This document shows, piece by piece, positions 12,401-24,400 of a stretch of DNA of 64,000 nt (positions are counted from its first letter, which is position 1; every line of letters starts with the position of its first letter). The stretch covers positions 248,963,135 to 249,027,134 of the forward strand of contig NC_053037.3 in assembly GCF_002575655.3 (NCBI RefSeq), given 5' to 3'. Under the pieces are notes generated by a model. It worked only from the letters and a program-made list of their open reading frames with translations. It was not told where the DNA came from and made no database searches. Source of the DNA: Aegilops tauschii subsp. strangulata (Eukaryota > Streptophyta > Magnoliopsida > Poales > Poaceae). The position numbers were made by a program, and so were the translations under genes.

Positions 12401-15400
12401 CTTGGGAAGATTCAGCTTTTATCTAGAAGGTTTTTCCTGCATTCGGAGCTTGAGGACAAGCTCCAGCTCAATCGGGGGGTATTGTCAGGCCCAAGTCTGA
12501 AGATCCCCTGTTCCCGCGTGCCAGTTACGATTACAGCCGTCCATCTCGTATCCTAGGGACACCAGGCAAAGTTAACGGTTCACTTTGTTAGGAATAAGCA
12601 ACTTATATTCCCATGAGGCCATAGGCCGAAATATATACATGTACAGGTGTGGAACATATGCAGGAAACCCTTTATACAACGGGATAAATACAAAGGGGTA
12701 CATGACTTATATTATAACTCTAACACCCCCCTCAAACTCATGGTGGATGAACAACACTGAGTTTGGAGAGATAAAAGCCATGTTGTGCTCTAGTCTGGGC
12801 CTTCGTCAAGAAATCCGCCAACTGTAACTCGGAAGGCACATACTGAAGAGCAATAACCTGATCCTGCACACCAGCACGCACATATAAAGCATCAACACCA
12901 ATATGCTTGGTGAGCTCATGCTTCACAGGATCGCGCGCAATGCTAATAGCACCTGTACTGTCAGATAAAAGCAGAGTCGGTGTAGTGACAGAAACACCAA
13001 AATCCTGAAGTAACCACCGTAACCAAGTCACCTCTGCCGTCAAAAGAGCCATGGCTCGCAACTCAGCCTCAGCACTCGAACGGGAAACTGCAATCTGTTT
13101 CTTCGTCCTCCAGGCAATGAGAGAACCGCCAAGAAAAACACAGTAAGCAGAAAGTGAACGGCGATCAGAAGGATCACTAGCCCACGTAGCATCCGAATAG
13201 GCCTGAAGCTGTAAAGAACTGGAGCTAGGAAAGAATAGACGGTGAGAGATCGTGCCCCGAAGATATCGGAGAACACGAAGGAGATGACTATAGTGAACCG
13301 ATGTGGGAGCAGAGACAAACTGACTTAGAATATGAACCGGATAAGAGATGTCCGGACGAGTGACAGCTAGATAGACAAGACTGCCAACGAGATGACGATA
13401 ACGCGTCGGGTCAGGGAGAGGATCACCATCAGTAGCACGGAGGTGAACATTGAGCTCCATAGGAGTCTCAACAATGCGCTCGTCAGTAATAGCAGCACGA
13501 GCAAGAAGATCCTGGATATACTTTTCCTGGGATATAAAAAAGCCATCAGAGGTAGAAGAGACTTCAATCCCAAGAAAGTAGCGAAGAGGTCCAAGATCAG
13601 ACATAAGAAACTGCTCACTAAGACGGGCCTTTACAAAGGCAATATACTCGGGGTCATCCCCAGTGATGATCATGTCATCAACATAGAGAAGAAGAAGAGT
13701 CCGACCACGAGGAGAAATGTGAATAAACAATGCTGGATCATGAGCACTTGCTGAAAAACCAGCAGTAGTGACCACAGAGGCAAAACACTCAAACCAGGCG
13801 CGAGGGGCTTGCTTAAGGCCATAGAGAGAGCGACGAAGACGACATACCATGCCATCAGGAACAGAATACCCAGGTGGTGGCTGCATGTACACCTCCTCAC
13901 GCAGCTCACCATTAAGAAAGGCATTCTTAACATCAAGCTGAGATATAGACCAATGGCGTGCAGAGGCAACGGCAAGAAGTGTACGAATAGTGGTCATATG
14001 GGCCACAGGAGCAAAAGTCTCGTCATAATCACGACCATGCTCCTGCTGAAAACCACGAGCCACGAGACGAGCTTTGTGACGCTCAAGAGAACCATCGGAG
14101 CGAGTCTTAACCTTGTAGACCCACTTACAAGTGATGGGACGGACTCCGGGAGGAAGAGAAACAAGATCCCAGGTACCAGTGCGTTCAAGAGCAGCAATCT
14201 CCTCTGCCATCGCAAACTGCCATTCAGGATGAACAACAGCCTGACGGTAAGAAGTCGGCTCAAGAACAGCAGCACCAGCGGTGGGAAATCCAAAGCGATC
14301 AACAGGCGGACGAGGACGAGAACGCAAGCCATAAGTAGGCTGAGAGGAAGAGGACGACTCATCCAATGAGGCATCCACAGGTCGTGAACGACGAGTGTAA
14401 TGCTGAGGAAAAGAGGGAAGGTAGAATCGGGGGGGTGGCGACGAAGAAGTCACCGGAGATGAAGGTGTAGAATCCGGTGACATGCTAGGCGAGGAGACCG
14501 GAGAAGATGGTGGCTGCAAATCGACTAGAGGTGGAGAAGCAGAGGGAGTGGAACGAATAGGCACAGGCACGACGGGGGTGATAGGTGAGTCAGGAAAAGT
14601 GAGGAAAGAGATATCCTCCACTGAAAAAATCGAGGAAGATGGGCGTGGGTAGAAGGGACGAGACTCATCAAAAGTCACGTCTCGAGAGATATGCATCCGA
14701 CGACCGATCGGACCCAACAACGATAGCCCTTATGCTCATCACTGTAGCCTAAGAAGACACACTCAACAGACTGAGCGGTCAGTTTGGTGCGTTCGCAAGG
14801 GGCAAGAAGAACATAGCAAACACAACCAAACAAGCGAAGCATCGAATAATCGGGAGAACGATCAAAAAGACGCTCGAAAGGAACACCACTCTGTAGAGCA
14901 GCGGAAGGTTGTATATTGATAAGATAGGTGGAGGTGGAGACGGCCTCAGCCCAAAAATGAGGCGGAAGAGAGGCAGCAATCATCAATGCACGAGCCGTCT
15001 CAAGAAGATGTCGATGCTTTCGCTCAGCCACACCATTCTGAGCATGAGCACCAGGACAAGAGAATTGAGAGAGAGTTCCTTGCTCAGCAAGAACACCACA
15101 CAACATCTTAAAGATATACTCGCCAGCGGAGTCAGCACGAAAAACACGAATGGGTGAAGAGAACTGAGTATGAACCATGGCAGCAAAACGGTTATAAATA
15201 GACTACTCCTCACTACGAGAAGTCATGAAATAAAGCCATGTGTAACGAGAGAAATCATCTATGAAAATAATATAGTATTTATGACCACCTTTCGAAGCGA
15301 AAGGAGCCGGACCCCATACATCAGAATGAACTAAATCGAAAGGACGCTTAGACACTGACTCACTATGTGAATATGGTAACTGAATCTGCTTGCCAAGACG

Positions 15401-18400
15401 ACAACCCTGACACTCTAAAGAGACATCTCCTGAGACAGACCCCAGAAGACCTCGACGAACTAAAGACGACAACCGAGAACCACACATATGACCAAGTCGA
15501 TGATGCCACTGCTTGAAGGAACTAGTAACGGAGGCGACAGAAGCGGAGGAACTGGCGATGGTGGTGGCAGCGGAAGGAACATGAAGCCAGTCCAACTCCC
15601 AAAGACCCTGAGAATCACGGCGGCGAGGACCAGCCCCAACCAGAGTGCGTGCGACGATCCTGGACAGAACAAGAGTCAACGTCAAGGATGACACGGCAAC
15701 CAGAATTAGTAAGTTGACCAGCAGAAAACAGATTCATAGTAAGGCGAGGAACATGAGCAACATCAGGAACAAAATAAGGAGTGGAAAGATTGCCTCTACT
15801 AGCAACAGAAAGTGGAGTACCATCAGCAGTGAAGACATGAACAGGAGAATCCAGCGATCGAAGAGAGGACAAAGTGGAAGAATGAGAAGACATATGAAAA
15901 GAAGCTCCAGAGTCCAGAACCCATGGGGATGTACCTGACTGTGTAGAGGGCGGTTGCTCAGTGCGGGAAGCATCAGTCACAGAACCAGCAGTACCCGTCG
16001 AGGAAGAACCTGAAGCCGCGAGCAGACGCTTAAGTCTCAGAATATCCTGCTCAGTCAAAGCAATGGCTGAAGCTGTCGAGGGAGATGACGAAGTCCCTGA
16101 GGATGATGATCGCGCCTTGCGCAGGTGTTTCCGCTTTGTGTAGCACTGGGACTCAATATGACCATCATTGTTGCAGTAGTCACAATGTGAACGGGGGCGA
16201 CTTGAGCCTCCAGAAGGAGTGGGCAAGAGCGGCGGAGCACTCGAGCGGGAAGGGGTCGGTGCAGCAGGTGGAGTGGAAGAAGCCCGAGTAGCGAGCACAG
16301 AGGGAACCTCCAGCAAACCAGCACCACGTAAGCGAGTCTCCTCAGCACGAATCTCTGAAAGCGCCTCCATGAGAGAAATACGGCCACGAGCAAACAACTG
16401 AGCACGCCGGGGCTCAAACTCCTTACGGAGCCGAGACAGGAACTCGTAGACGCGATGAAACTCCAAATTGGCCTGGACAGCCTGGCAACAGGGGCAAGTA
16501 CGACAACCAGCACTGCGGAGAGAATCAAGCTGGCGCCAGATAGCAGAACTCTGTGCATAAAAGTCATCAACAGTAGAGTCACCCTGCTGAAGAGCATGCT
16601 CCTGACGAACCACAGAAAGGTATAAGGCATCACCAGAGGGCTCATAGCGCTGACGAAGACAGGTCCACATCTGAAAGACAGTAGGAAGACCCAGAAACTC
16701 AGAAGCAAACTGAGGCAGAACACTAGCAGTGAGGACAGCTGCAGCACGAGCATCATCATCAAGCCACTGGGTGTAAACAGACAGAGCACCATGATACGTC
16801 TGAAGAGCCTCCTCATAAGCCAAAACCCTCTCATCATAAGCACGATCAGCAGCCTCATCAGCAAGCTTAGCCGCATCCTTGGCGGCCTGATTAGCATCCG
16901 TAGGAAGAACCAGTGGAGTCGGCGGAGTAGGGGCAACCGGAGGAACCGGACGTGACGGACAACAGACCTCGCCAGAAAGAACACCCCAGAGACGGATGCC
17001 ACGCATGTGAATGCGCATAAAGCCAGTGAACTCGGTGTAATTAGTACCATCAAAGATCACCGGACAGCGAGGGACAGCAACATAGCCCGATGTAGCAGAC
17101 ATTTGTTTTTTTTCAACAGAATCTGACGAGAGAGCTTCCAATCGGGGGAAGAGAGATGCAGCGACGGGCAAGGAACAGCACGCAGGCTGTGGATGGAAGT
17201 GCTGGCTCTTTGCGTTGACTGGTCAGCAAGGCAGTCGGCAGAACCTTGGGCACTCACGATCCAGTGATCCAGGTGGGAGGTCGATCCAGGCAGGAGGTCC
17301 GCGCTCGGCTCGATCTGGGCTGGCGAGCGGGCGGATGGTCCTGCAGCGACGGGGCGACGTTGACTGGAACGGAGGAGACGGCAAATAGCGGTCTGGCGGG
17401 CGGGACGAAGGAAAGAGCAGGCCAGAGTGGACCTGCAGCAGAGAGGATCGGAGGCGGAGAGCCGGCGGCAAGAGATAGAAGCAGCGGCGGCCACGAATTG
17501 GATCAACAGCACGAGTTGCGACGTGCAAAAAATTGACCTAGCTCTAATACCATGTTAGGAATAAGCAACTTATATTCCCATGAGGCCATAGGCCGATATA
17601 TATACATGTACAGGTGTGGAACATATGCAGGAAACCCCTTATACAACGGGATAAATACAAAGGGGTACATGACTTATATTATAACTCTAACACACTTAAT
17701 TGGGTCGCTCTCCTCCGTCGATCGACCATCCAACGGCTGTGAAGACGCAGGAGTGGCTGTTCATCGCCCGACAAGCCATGTGCTCTGCTTTTTCTGCTTT
17801 TCTACTTTCTAGTTGCTGTAGTGGCTATAAAAGCCAGCTCTCCCTTTCATTTGAGGCATGTAAAAGAATTATTGGGTGTAAACCCTAGCCGCCGGTGGCG
17901 TGCTAACTACTTTCCCCTTCCTTCTGCAATGAAAACCCTAGCTCGATTCGCCCAATTCCTGTCCTATCCTAGTTTCGCTAGTTCTTGTTAAAATTCAGTA
18001 GTTTGGGACTCTGGTCCTGACAGGACTCTACATTTTTAGCACACCAGAAAGAACAAACTTTTTACCATGAGTGAAATGGTGTACTGCATGAAACACATTA
18101 ACTGCTTATGTATGAGCATGAACTCCAAGCAAATTATGTAAGGTTGAAGTACCAAAATAATAGTTGTCTTGGCAAATAATATAATTGTCTTTTTTTTGTT
18201 CTTCAATGTTTTTATGGCATTTGTATTATTTTTTGTTATGAAATGAGAATTTTTAGATATACTTTAAAAATGGTGCTGCATGCAACACTTCTGTTAGAGT
18301 TTCACAATTCTCTCATAAACAGATCCCGAGCTAACGTTCTGGGCATGTTCTAAACATACACTGACTTCTTGACCAATCTTTTTCACCCTAAATTCATGAT

Positions 18401-21363
18401 AGATGGCAAGGGATTTATATGACATAATATCTGATAGACGAGAAGAGTCATTTGACCCACCCTTCCGGCGAGAGGGGAGTGATGATGCATTTCTACAGTT
18501 GGTTATCCAACCAATCTACAATGTTATTCATAATGTATGCACTCGGATATCTTGTATAATGTTCGTTGCAAAATGTTATTTCTTATTCTTATCCATTTAA
18601 TGTTCATTTGATGCAAAAGGAAGCTACAATGAGTAAGCGTGGTACTGTGAGCCACTCGAAGTGGAGAAACTATGATGACCTGAATGAATATTTTTGGTAA
18701 GTTGCTTTTAATAGTTCATCTTTGTGCTTTGCCTATCAGTAGGTTCTAAGAAAGCATTTCTTACTGGTCACTGTTTTTGTGTTCGCACATTCAGGTCGAA
18801 GAAATGCTTCAAACAACTTGGATGGCCAATGGATCCAGCCTCTGACTTTTTTGCAGATCCTACGAAAACTAAAAATGACATTGAGGTTTCTGGATAATCC
18901 TTTGCATATTTTTTGTGCAACAGATACTATTTATTATCATATTCATTAATTTGTTAAAATTCTTAGCGGTTTTAGTTTAATATATTTATTCACTGATTCT
19001 ATTCTATCGAATACGGTGAGACTAAAGTACATGACCATGAGAAGTTGAAGATCTTCACTTAACAGTCAACCAACAGAAAATGGTAGATGAGGAACTAGCA
19101 ACACCTTTTAGTGGTATAATTGGAACAATTTTTCTTGCATGGTGGTTCTGGAATTGAAGAAATCATGAATAGAAATTTATCCACTGCATGGTTAAATGTA
19201 GTTTACTTTGAAGGCTTGTTTAATATTGCTTCATATTGCTAAAAGTAGACAATAGTATCATTGTTTTTTGTGGTTCCTCAAAGTCTCAAACAGTTCCAGG
19301 GGAAAAATAAAAGGTGAACATGAAATGATGATATGTACAAAAATATTAGCGGCTAAATGAAATATAAGGAAACACAAAACCCGTTGTTCCAAAGTATAGC
19401 AATGAAATGAGTACAAGGAAGTGAAATGTTTAATAGTAGATACAAACTAGCAATGGATAGTGAAGAAGAGGCAAGGATGCAAAAACCATGGTTATGCAGT
19501 TGATTTTATAATTTTTTTTCAAGAATGATTGTAATTTCACATATTCTTTTCACTCATTGGGGTGATGTAAGCCAATGTAACATGCAATATTACTACTGAG
19601 CATATGCAAATTTAGTACAGTGATGGGAGAGAGCTGAGAGCTGTTCATACAAAATGAACTGAAGGGAAATCCTGTTCTACTTCATCAGACTATGGATTGG
19701 ATAAAGTAATAGTGGGAGAAGGGAGCATGTGGCTGCACACCCTTGGGTCTGCGCTGTGCCGTAATGGCTACAGAGGTAGAAATAGGGATTATGGAGACAA
19801 TCATATTAATCTCTGTTTCTGTTTATTTCTTGATGGACCCAAAAGGGATACACCTTTACATTTTCCAATCATGTCATCCTTCATATAGGAGCCGACCCTA
19901 TTTCTGTAGAAAGTACACTTCCGCCCGGCTTAAATATAAAGCTCTTAAATACGTACGATACAAGCTGATGACAGCGCGACAGTGAAAAGGTAGAAGGTCC
20001 GATTCAAGCTGGGGAGAGTAGGAGCCAGCCCTATTAAGTTGATCTAACAAACTCAGTCTAAGCAATCAATCTGAAGGAACTTACTTGACTTGAGAGGAAA
20101 GCACCAACTTGGTATAAATGGCTTGTTTCTAAGCAGTAAGCCTGGTGCTCATCTGCACCCGTCTGGGCCTGAGATGCTGCAACACCCCCCTTGTGCTTAG
20201 GGTGCTGACGGTATTGCTGGCCCACATGACATATTTTCCTTTTTTTTCAAGGAACATACGTGTAATCTAGACTTCCAATGGGACATGTACTCATTTGTAT
20301 TCAGTGTATTGTATGTGTATCTAAAAGCAGTTTGATCAAATTAAGTACATTTGGTAATATAATGGAACTAACTTTAAATGTATGCAATGTGCAGCGGCAC
20401 GATCATTCGATGAGCAGACGGAGGATGTCCAAAACAAATTTTGTTGAAGTTCGTACATTTTTGCATCTCTTCAGAAGTTTTGATCGAATGTGGGCCTTTT
20501 TCATATTAGCTTTCCAGGTATGGACTTAATTATTAGTTGAAAGATGTCATGTTTCTTCATTTGCTATATCATGTGTTTTTTCTTCCTTTTAGGCCATGGT
20601 AATTATTGCATGGAGCCCTTCTGGATCACTTTCTGCTATATTCGAGCCAGCTGTTTTCAGAAATGTTATGACAATATTTATAACAGCTGCATTTCTAAAC
20701 TTCCTTCAGGGTACGGATGCACTTTTGGTCTCAGGAACTTTGTGAATCTTGTAACCTTGCTTAGTTGTTTTCCCAGTTTTAAGGAGTCCTTGCTTAATTA
20801 CCTTTTGGCATCTGAGTAGAATTTGAAACTACTTTGGCTTTTCTTACTGATTCGGATGCTGCACAGTTTCTAAAACTGGTCTCTTAAACTTTTTCAGCCA
20901 CACTTGAGATAGTTCTTAACTGGAAGGCTTGGAGGAGCCTGGTGTGCTCGCAGATGATACGGCATGTCCTTAAATTTGTTGTAGCTATTGGCTGGTTGAT
21001 AATTCTTCCAGTGACGTACTCCAGTTCCATCCAAAATCCCACAGGCCTTATCAAGTTCTTCAGCAATTGGATTGGAAATTTCCAGAGTCAATCGATATAT
21101 AATTTTGCAGTTGCTCTTTACATGCTGCCGAACATTTTCAGTGCCTTGTTTTTCATATTTCTACCAATGCGAAGGGCACTAGAGCGTTCAAATTCTCGCA
21201 TTGTTAGATTTCTTTTGTGGTGGACGCAGGTACATTTGATTAGATCTATCTACATGACTTCTTAGTAGAATTGATTGTAGTCTTTGGTTCTCATATGTTT
21301 TTTACTTATCAGCCAAAATTATATGTCGCCCGAGGCATGTATGAGGACACATGTTCACTTCTT

Positions 21364-21416
<53 letters not shown>

Positions 21417-24400
21417 TAACACTTAATGTTTTTCTTCATAAAATAGGTACACGACATTCTGGATTCTATTGCTTATATGCAAGCTCGCCTTCAGTTATTA
21501 CGTTGAGGTTGATACAATCTAGGCACTGTAATAACGTATTTCTAGTTTAAGTATCACACTAGATCTGTTACTGTTTCCGTAAGAAAATTTATGTTTTATT
21601 GGTTAGTATTTGCTCAAATTAATCCACCAGTTTTAGTTTATTTTACACACTACTCCCTCCGTCCCGGTTTATAAGTCATTCGCGTAGTTCTAGGTTGACA
21701 ATTTAACTATATAAGTATGTATTATATGTGACAAAAAATATATATTTAGAAACTACATCCGTGTAGAAATATAGTGATATACTTTTCATGACATATAACA
21801 CATATTTAATTCCTCAAATCGATGACCTAGAACTACGCGAATGACTTATACACCGAGACGAAGGGAGTACTTAATTTTGTGTTCCATCCGTTTGAAAATA
21901 GATTTGTCCCCTTAGAAAGTCAGCTGTCAAACTTCTTTATTTTTATCACTAATTAATTAAAATTTTAGATTGTCTTTTTAGGGATTTTTTTAGATTGGTT
22001 AGATACAAATAGTTCCTTGGATTTAGAGTTAAAAATTGTTTCACAATACAATGTTCTGTAATGTTCTACTTACATACTTATCCAAAAAATAATGGTCAAA
22101 CTTGCATATTGGATTGTCCAAAGTAAAAATAAATATATTTTGCAACAGAGGGAGTAATAATTTGTTCGTCGTGGTGCTTTTCTAGACCAGCTGGGCAGCA
22201 ATTTCCTTACTATATTATTACATTAGCTACCGATTTGATAATACTTTATTAAGGTATGAATGGATTTCCCATCTTTGTTGGTGAATTTGTTGATCAGAAA
22301 ATGAACATGGTATTAGAGCCAGATGTTGGCTTCTGGTACTTGTCGGTACAATGTTGAGAAGGGAATTTCGAGGTTGTAAATCCTACACCAAACTGGGTGG
22401 CATATCCCTTGAACTTTTGTATTTTAAAATCAGAATATGATGTAAATCATTTTAAATTAGTAAACAGAATGAAATTCCTTTCTTGTTTAGTAACTTCAAC
22501 ATTGGGGCCTCATAACATTGGTAAGAAGGGAACCAAATTTGTTCAAACTCTTTGTACTATGCTGGCTGACCCACAAAACACCTTTGAGTCTTACCGTGCT
22601 ATGCATCCAGGTAGTTGAGGTTGATCCACGACCCAAAGTATCCTTAGACATTGGCCATGCCCAAAGTTGGTTAACCTTGCTAAACTGCAGCCTTAACAGC
22701 CTGCTGCATATCTGAGAAACAAAAGAAATGTGTTTGTATTGTAGATTCGTGATGAAATTGACAACAATAGTTAAACAAATTATATAGTTTTACACACCAT
22801 ATGAAAATAAGATATAAGATGAGGTACCAAACAGGAGGCTCGCTAATGGAGTCCCGGAGGAGCGGCGGATGTGATGTTACTTCACGTCTAGGGTGCTCTG
22901 GGGTTGCACCTTTCGCTCGATATTACTAGTTGAAACTCTATCTATCGATAAATGACACACAATGCTTTTCCCTATTTGCGAAAAAAAAACCCGGTTGCAA
23001 AGTAAAAATGTTATACTAGCCGAGATATAATGAATGTGTCTCTGTTGTAGATTCTTGATGAAATTGGCAGAAACAACTAAACAAATTATAAATTTGTACA
23101 CACCATATGAAAATAAGATATAAGATGAGGCACCAAACAGGAGGCTCGCTGATGGAGTTCCGGGGGAGTGGTGTGTGTGATGTTACTTAACGTCTAGGGT
23201 GCTCTGGGGTTGCAGCCTTTTGGTCGATATATAACTTGTTAAAACCCCTATCCATCGATGAAATGGCACACATTGCTTTTCCCTATCTGCGAAAAAAATA
23301 GGTTGCAAAATGAACATGTTGTACGAGCCGAGATATATTGATGCGTAGATAGTGAGAGTGGTGACATGAGTGACCTCTGGATCCGATACAATATAACGTT
23401 TCACAACAAGTTCACCCAAAAGTCCTAACCGATGGAGAGGTTTGGGCAATCCACATAAACTTCACCCCTCCACAGACACGTGCAGGCACTCTCGCCTCAA
23501 ACGTGGGCATAGTAGGAACCCTTTTTTCCTAGCCAAATCACTTTCCTCTGTTTCTCTGAGGAGATATACACACACCTACATGGGCTGAATGGGCTCTTCT
23601 ACTGTTCCGCAAAAACAGGATATACACTTCCTAAGTTATACTCTTAACATGCACACACACTTAATCTTTTCAAATCACATCTATTAAAAGAACACCAAAA
23701 GTTACAACAATGATAGTTCTTTTATCACTATTGAAGTGCTTTGCCACTCAATATTTTCATCTAGTGAGGTTCTTCTTCAGCCTGTGGGCTCCTTCAACGC
23801 AAGATTGCAAGCAAGTAATCTCACCACGAGATCCTACCTCAGCTGCTCGACATTACTTCTTTCCTTGTTGTCCCCAAGTGAACATTTTCTCCCCTTTTCG
23901 ATATCACCACCCACCCTCCCATCCCTGCTGTGGTGTTGTTCTTGCTGTCACCAATGCGTCTAGCTAAAGTTTGGTTGCATTGTGTATCTTGGCGTTCAAG
24001 ACGATTTGGTATAAGAGTCAATGATGCCTCTAGCTATGCCACATCCTTGTGGAGGAACATGTTGTTTAGAGAATAGTTCATGCAGCGCACTCGACCCTTA
24101 AGAGGCAAAACTAGGATGAAAACTGAAGGTTGCTGTCGGCCCAGTGCGAACCAGGGTACCACGGGCCATCTGCCTATGGCCTAGGAATGGCCCAACTCAA
24201 GTGGCGGCCCAACCGTGGGCGCCGCGAAGCCAGCTACCTCGCGAGGGCCGCGTCCTACGAGGACCCTCTCATTGAAGGACTTCACCAAGTACCACCATCG
24301 GAAGCAGGCGGCCTCATGAGGCCCCCCTCGCGAGGCGCCCTCCCGCGAGGCCTCCCAAGGAGGTCGCACGGCGCGGGTTGCGTGCCCATCACGTGGGTGA

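Larger units (their letters stand above)
12586..17692 (-). mobile_element. Short-LTR copia retrotransposon, copy A, nested in the gypsy 3' LTR
   Basis: LTRs of 140 bp (12586-12725 and 17553-17692) start TGTTAGG and end CTAACA, and differ at two positions by eye. The target duplication CACTT is perfect (12581-12585; 17693-17697). On the minus strand a primer-binding site TGGTATTAGAGCT follows the 5' LTR (right end) and a GAGGGGGG polypurine tract precedes the 3' LTR (left end). A second copy of the same family lies at 40261-45410. LTRs this short are unusual for plant copia elements. I cannot name the family. Confidence 0.93.
6982..18022 (+). mobile_element. Ty3/gypsy chromovirus-type LTR retrotransposon in intron 9
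   Basis: The element is bounded by TGTCAGG...CCTGACA LTRs and by a perfect target duplication GGACT (6977-6981 and 18023-18027). The 5' LTR is 6982-7406 (425 bp). A primer-binding site TTGGTATTAGAGG, resembling initiator methionine tRNA complement, begins at 7408. A G-run (TCGGGGGGTAT) before 12483 is the polypurine tract. The 3' LTR (12483-18022) is interrupted by a copia element. The 5' and 3' LTRs differ by about four substitutions and one 5-base insertion by eye. It sits in the same direction as the host gene. Coding order is Gag, protease, RT, RNase H, integrase and a C-terminal chromodomain-like segment, broken by four small indels. Confidence 0.93.
12483..18022 (+). repeat. 3' LTR of the intron-9 gypsy element, split by a copia insertion
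   Basis: The first 103 bases (12483-12585) and the segment from 17693/17698 to 18022 together match the 5' LTR. The break falls after TTCACTT, and the copia element duplicated CACTT there. Compared with the 5' LTR it has an extra TATCC near 17966 and about four base changes. The split shows that the copia arrived after the gypsy. Confidence 0.93.

Noticed and set aside
17541..17552. tRNA genes at the TGGTATTAGAGC-like strings
   Set aside because: These are short primer-binding sites beside LTRs; no cloverleaf sequence surrounds them.
22308..22330. ATGGTATTAGAGCCAGATG in intron 17 as a retrotransposon primer site
   Set aside because: No LTR end or duplication could be found beside it; it may be a very old remnant, so no element is called.
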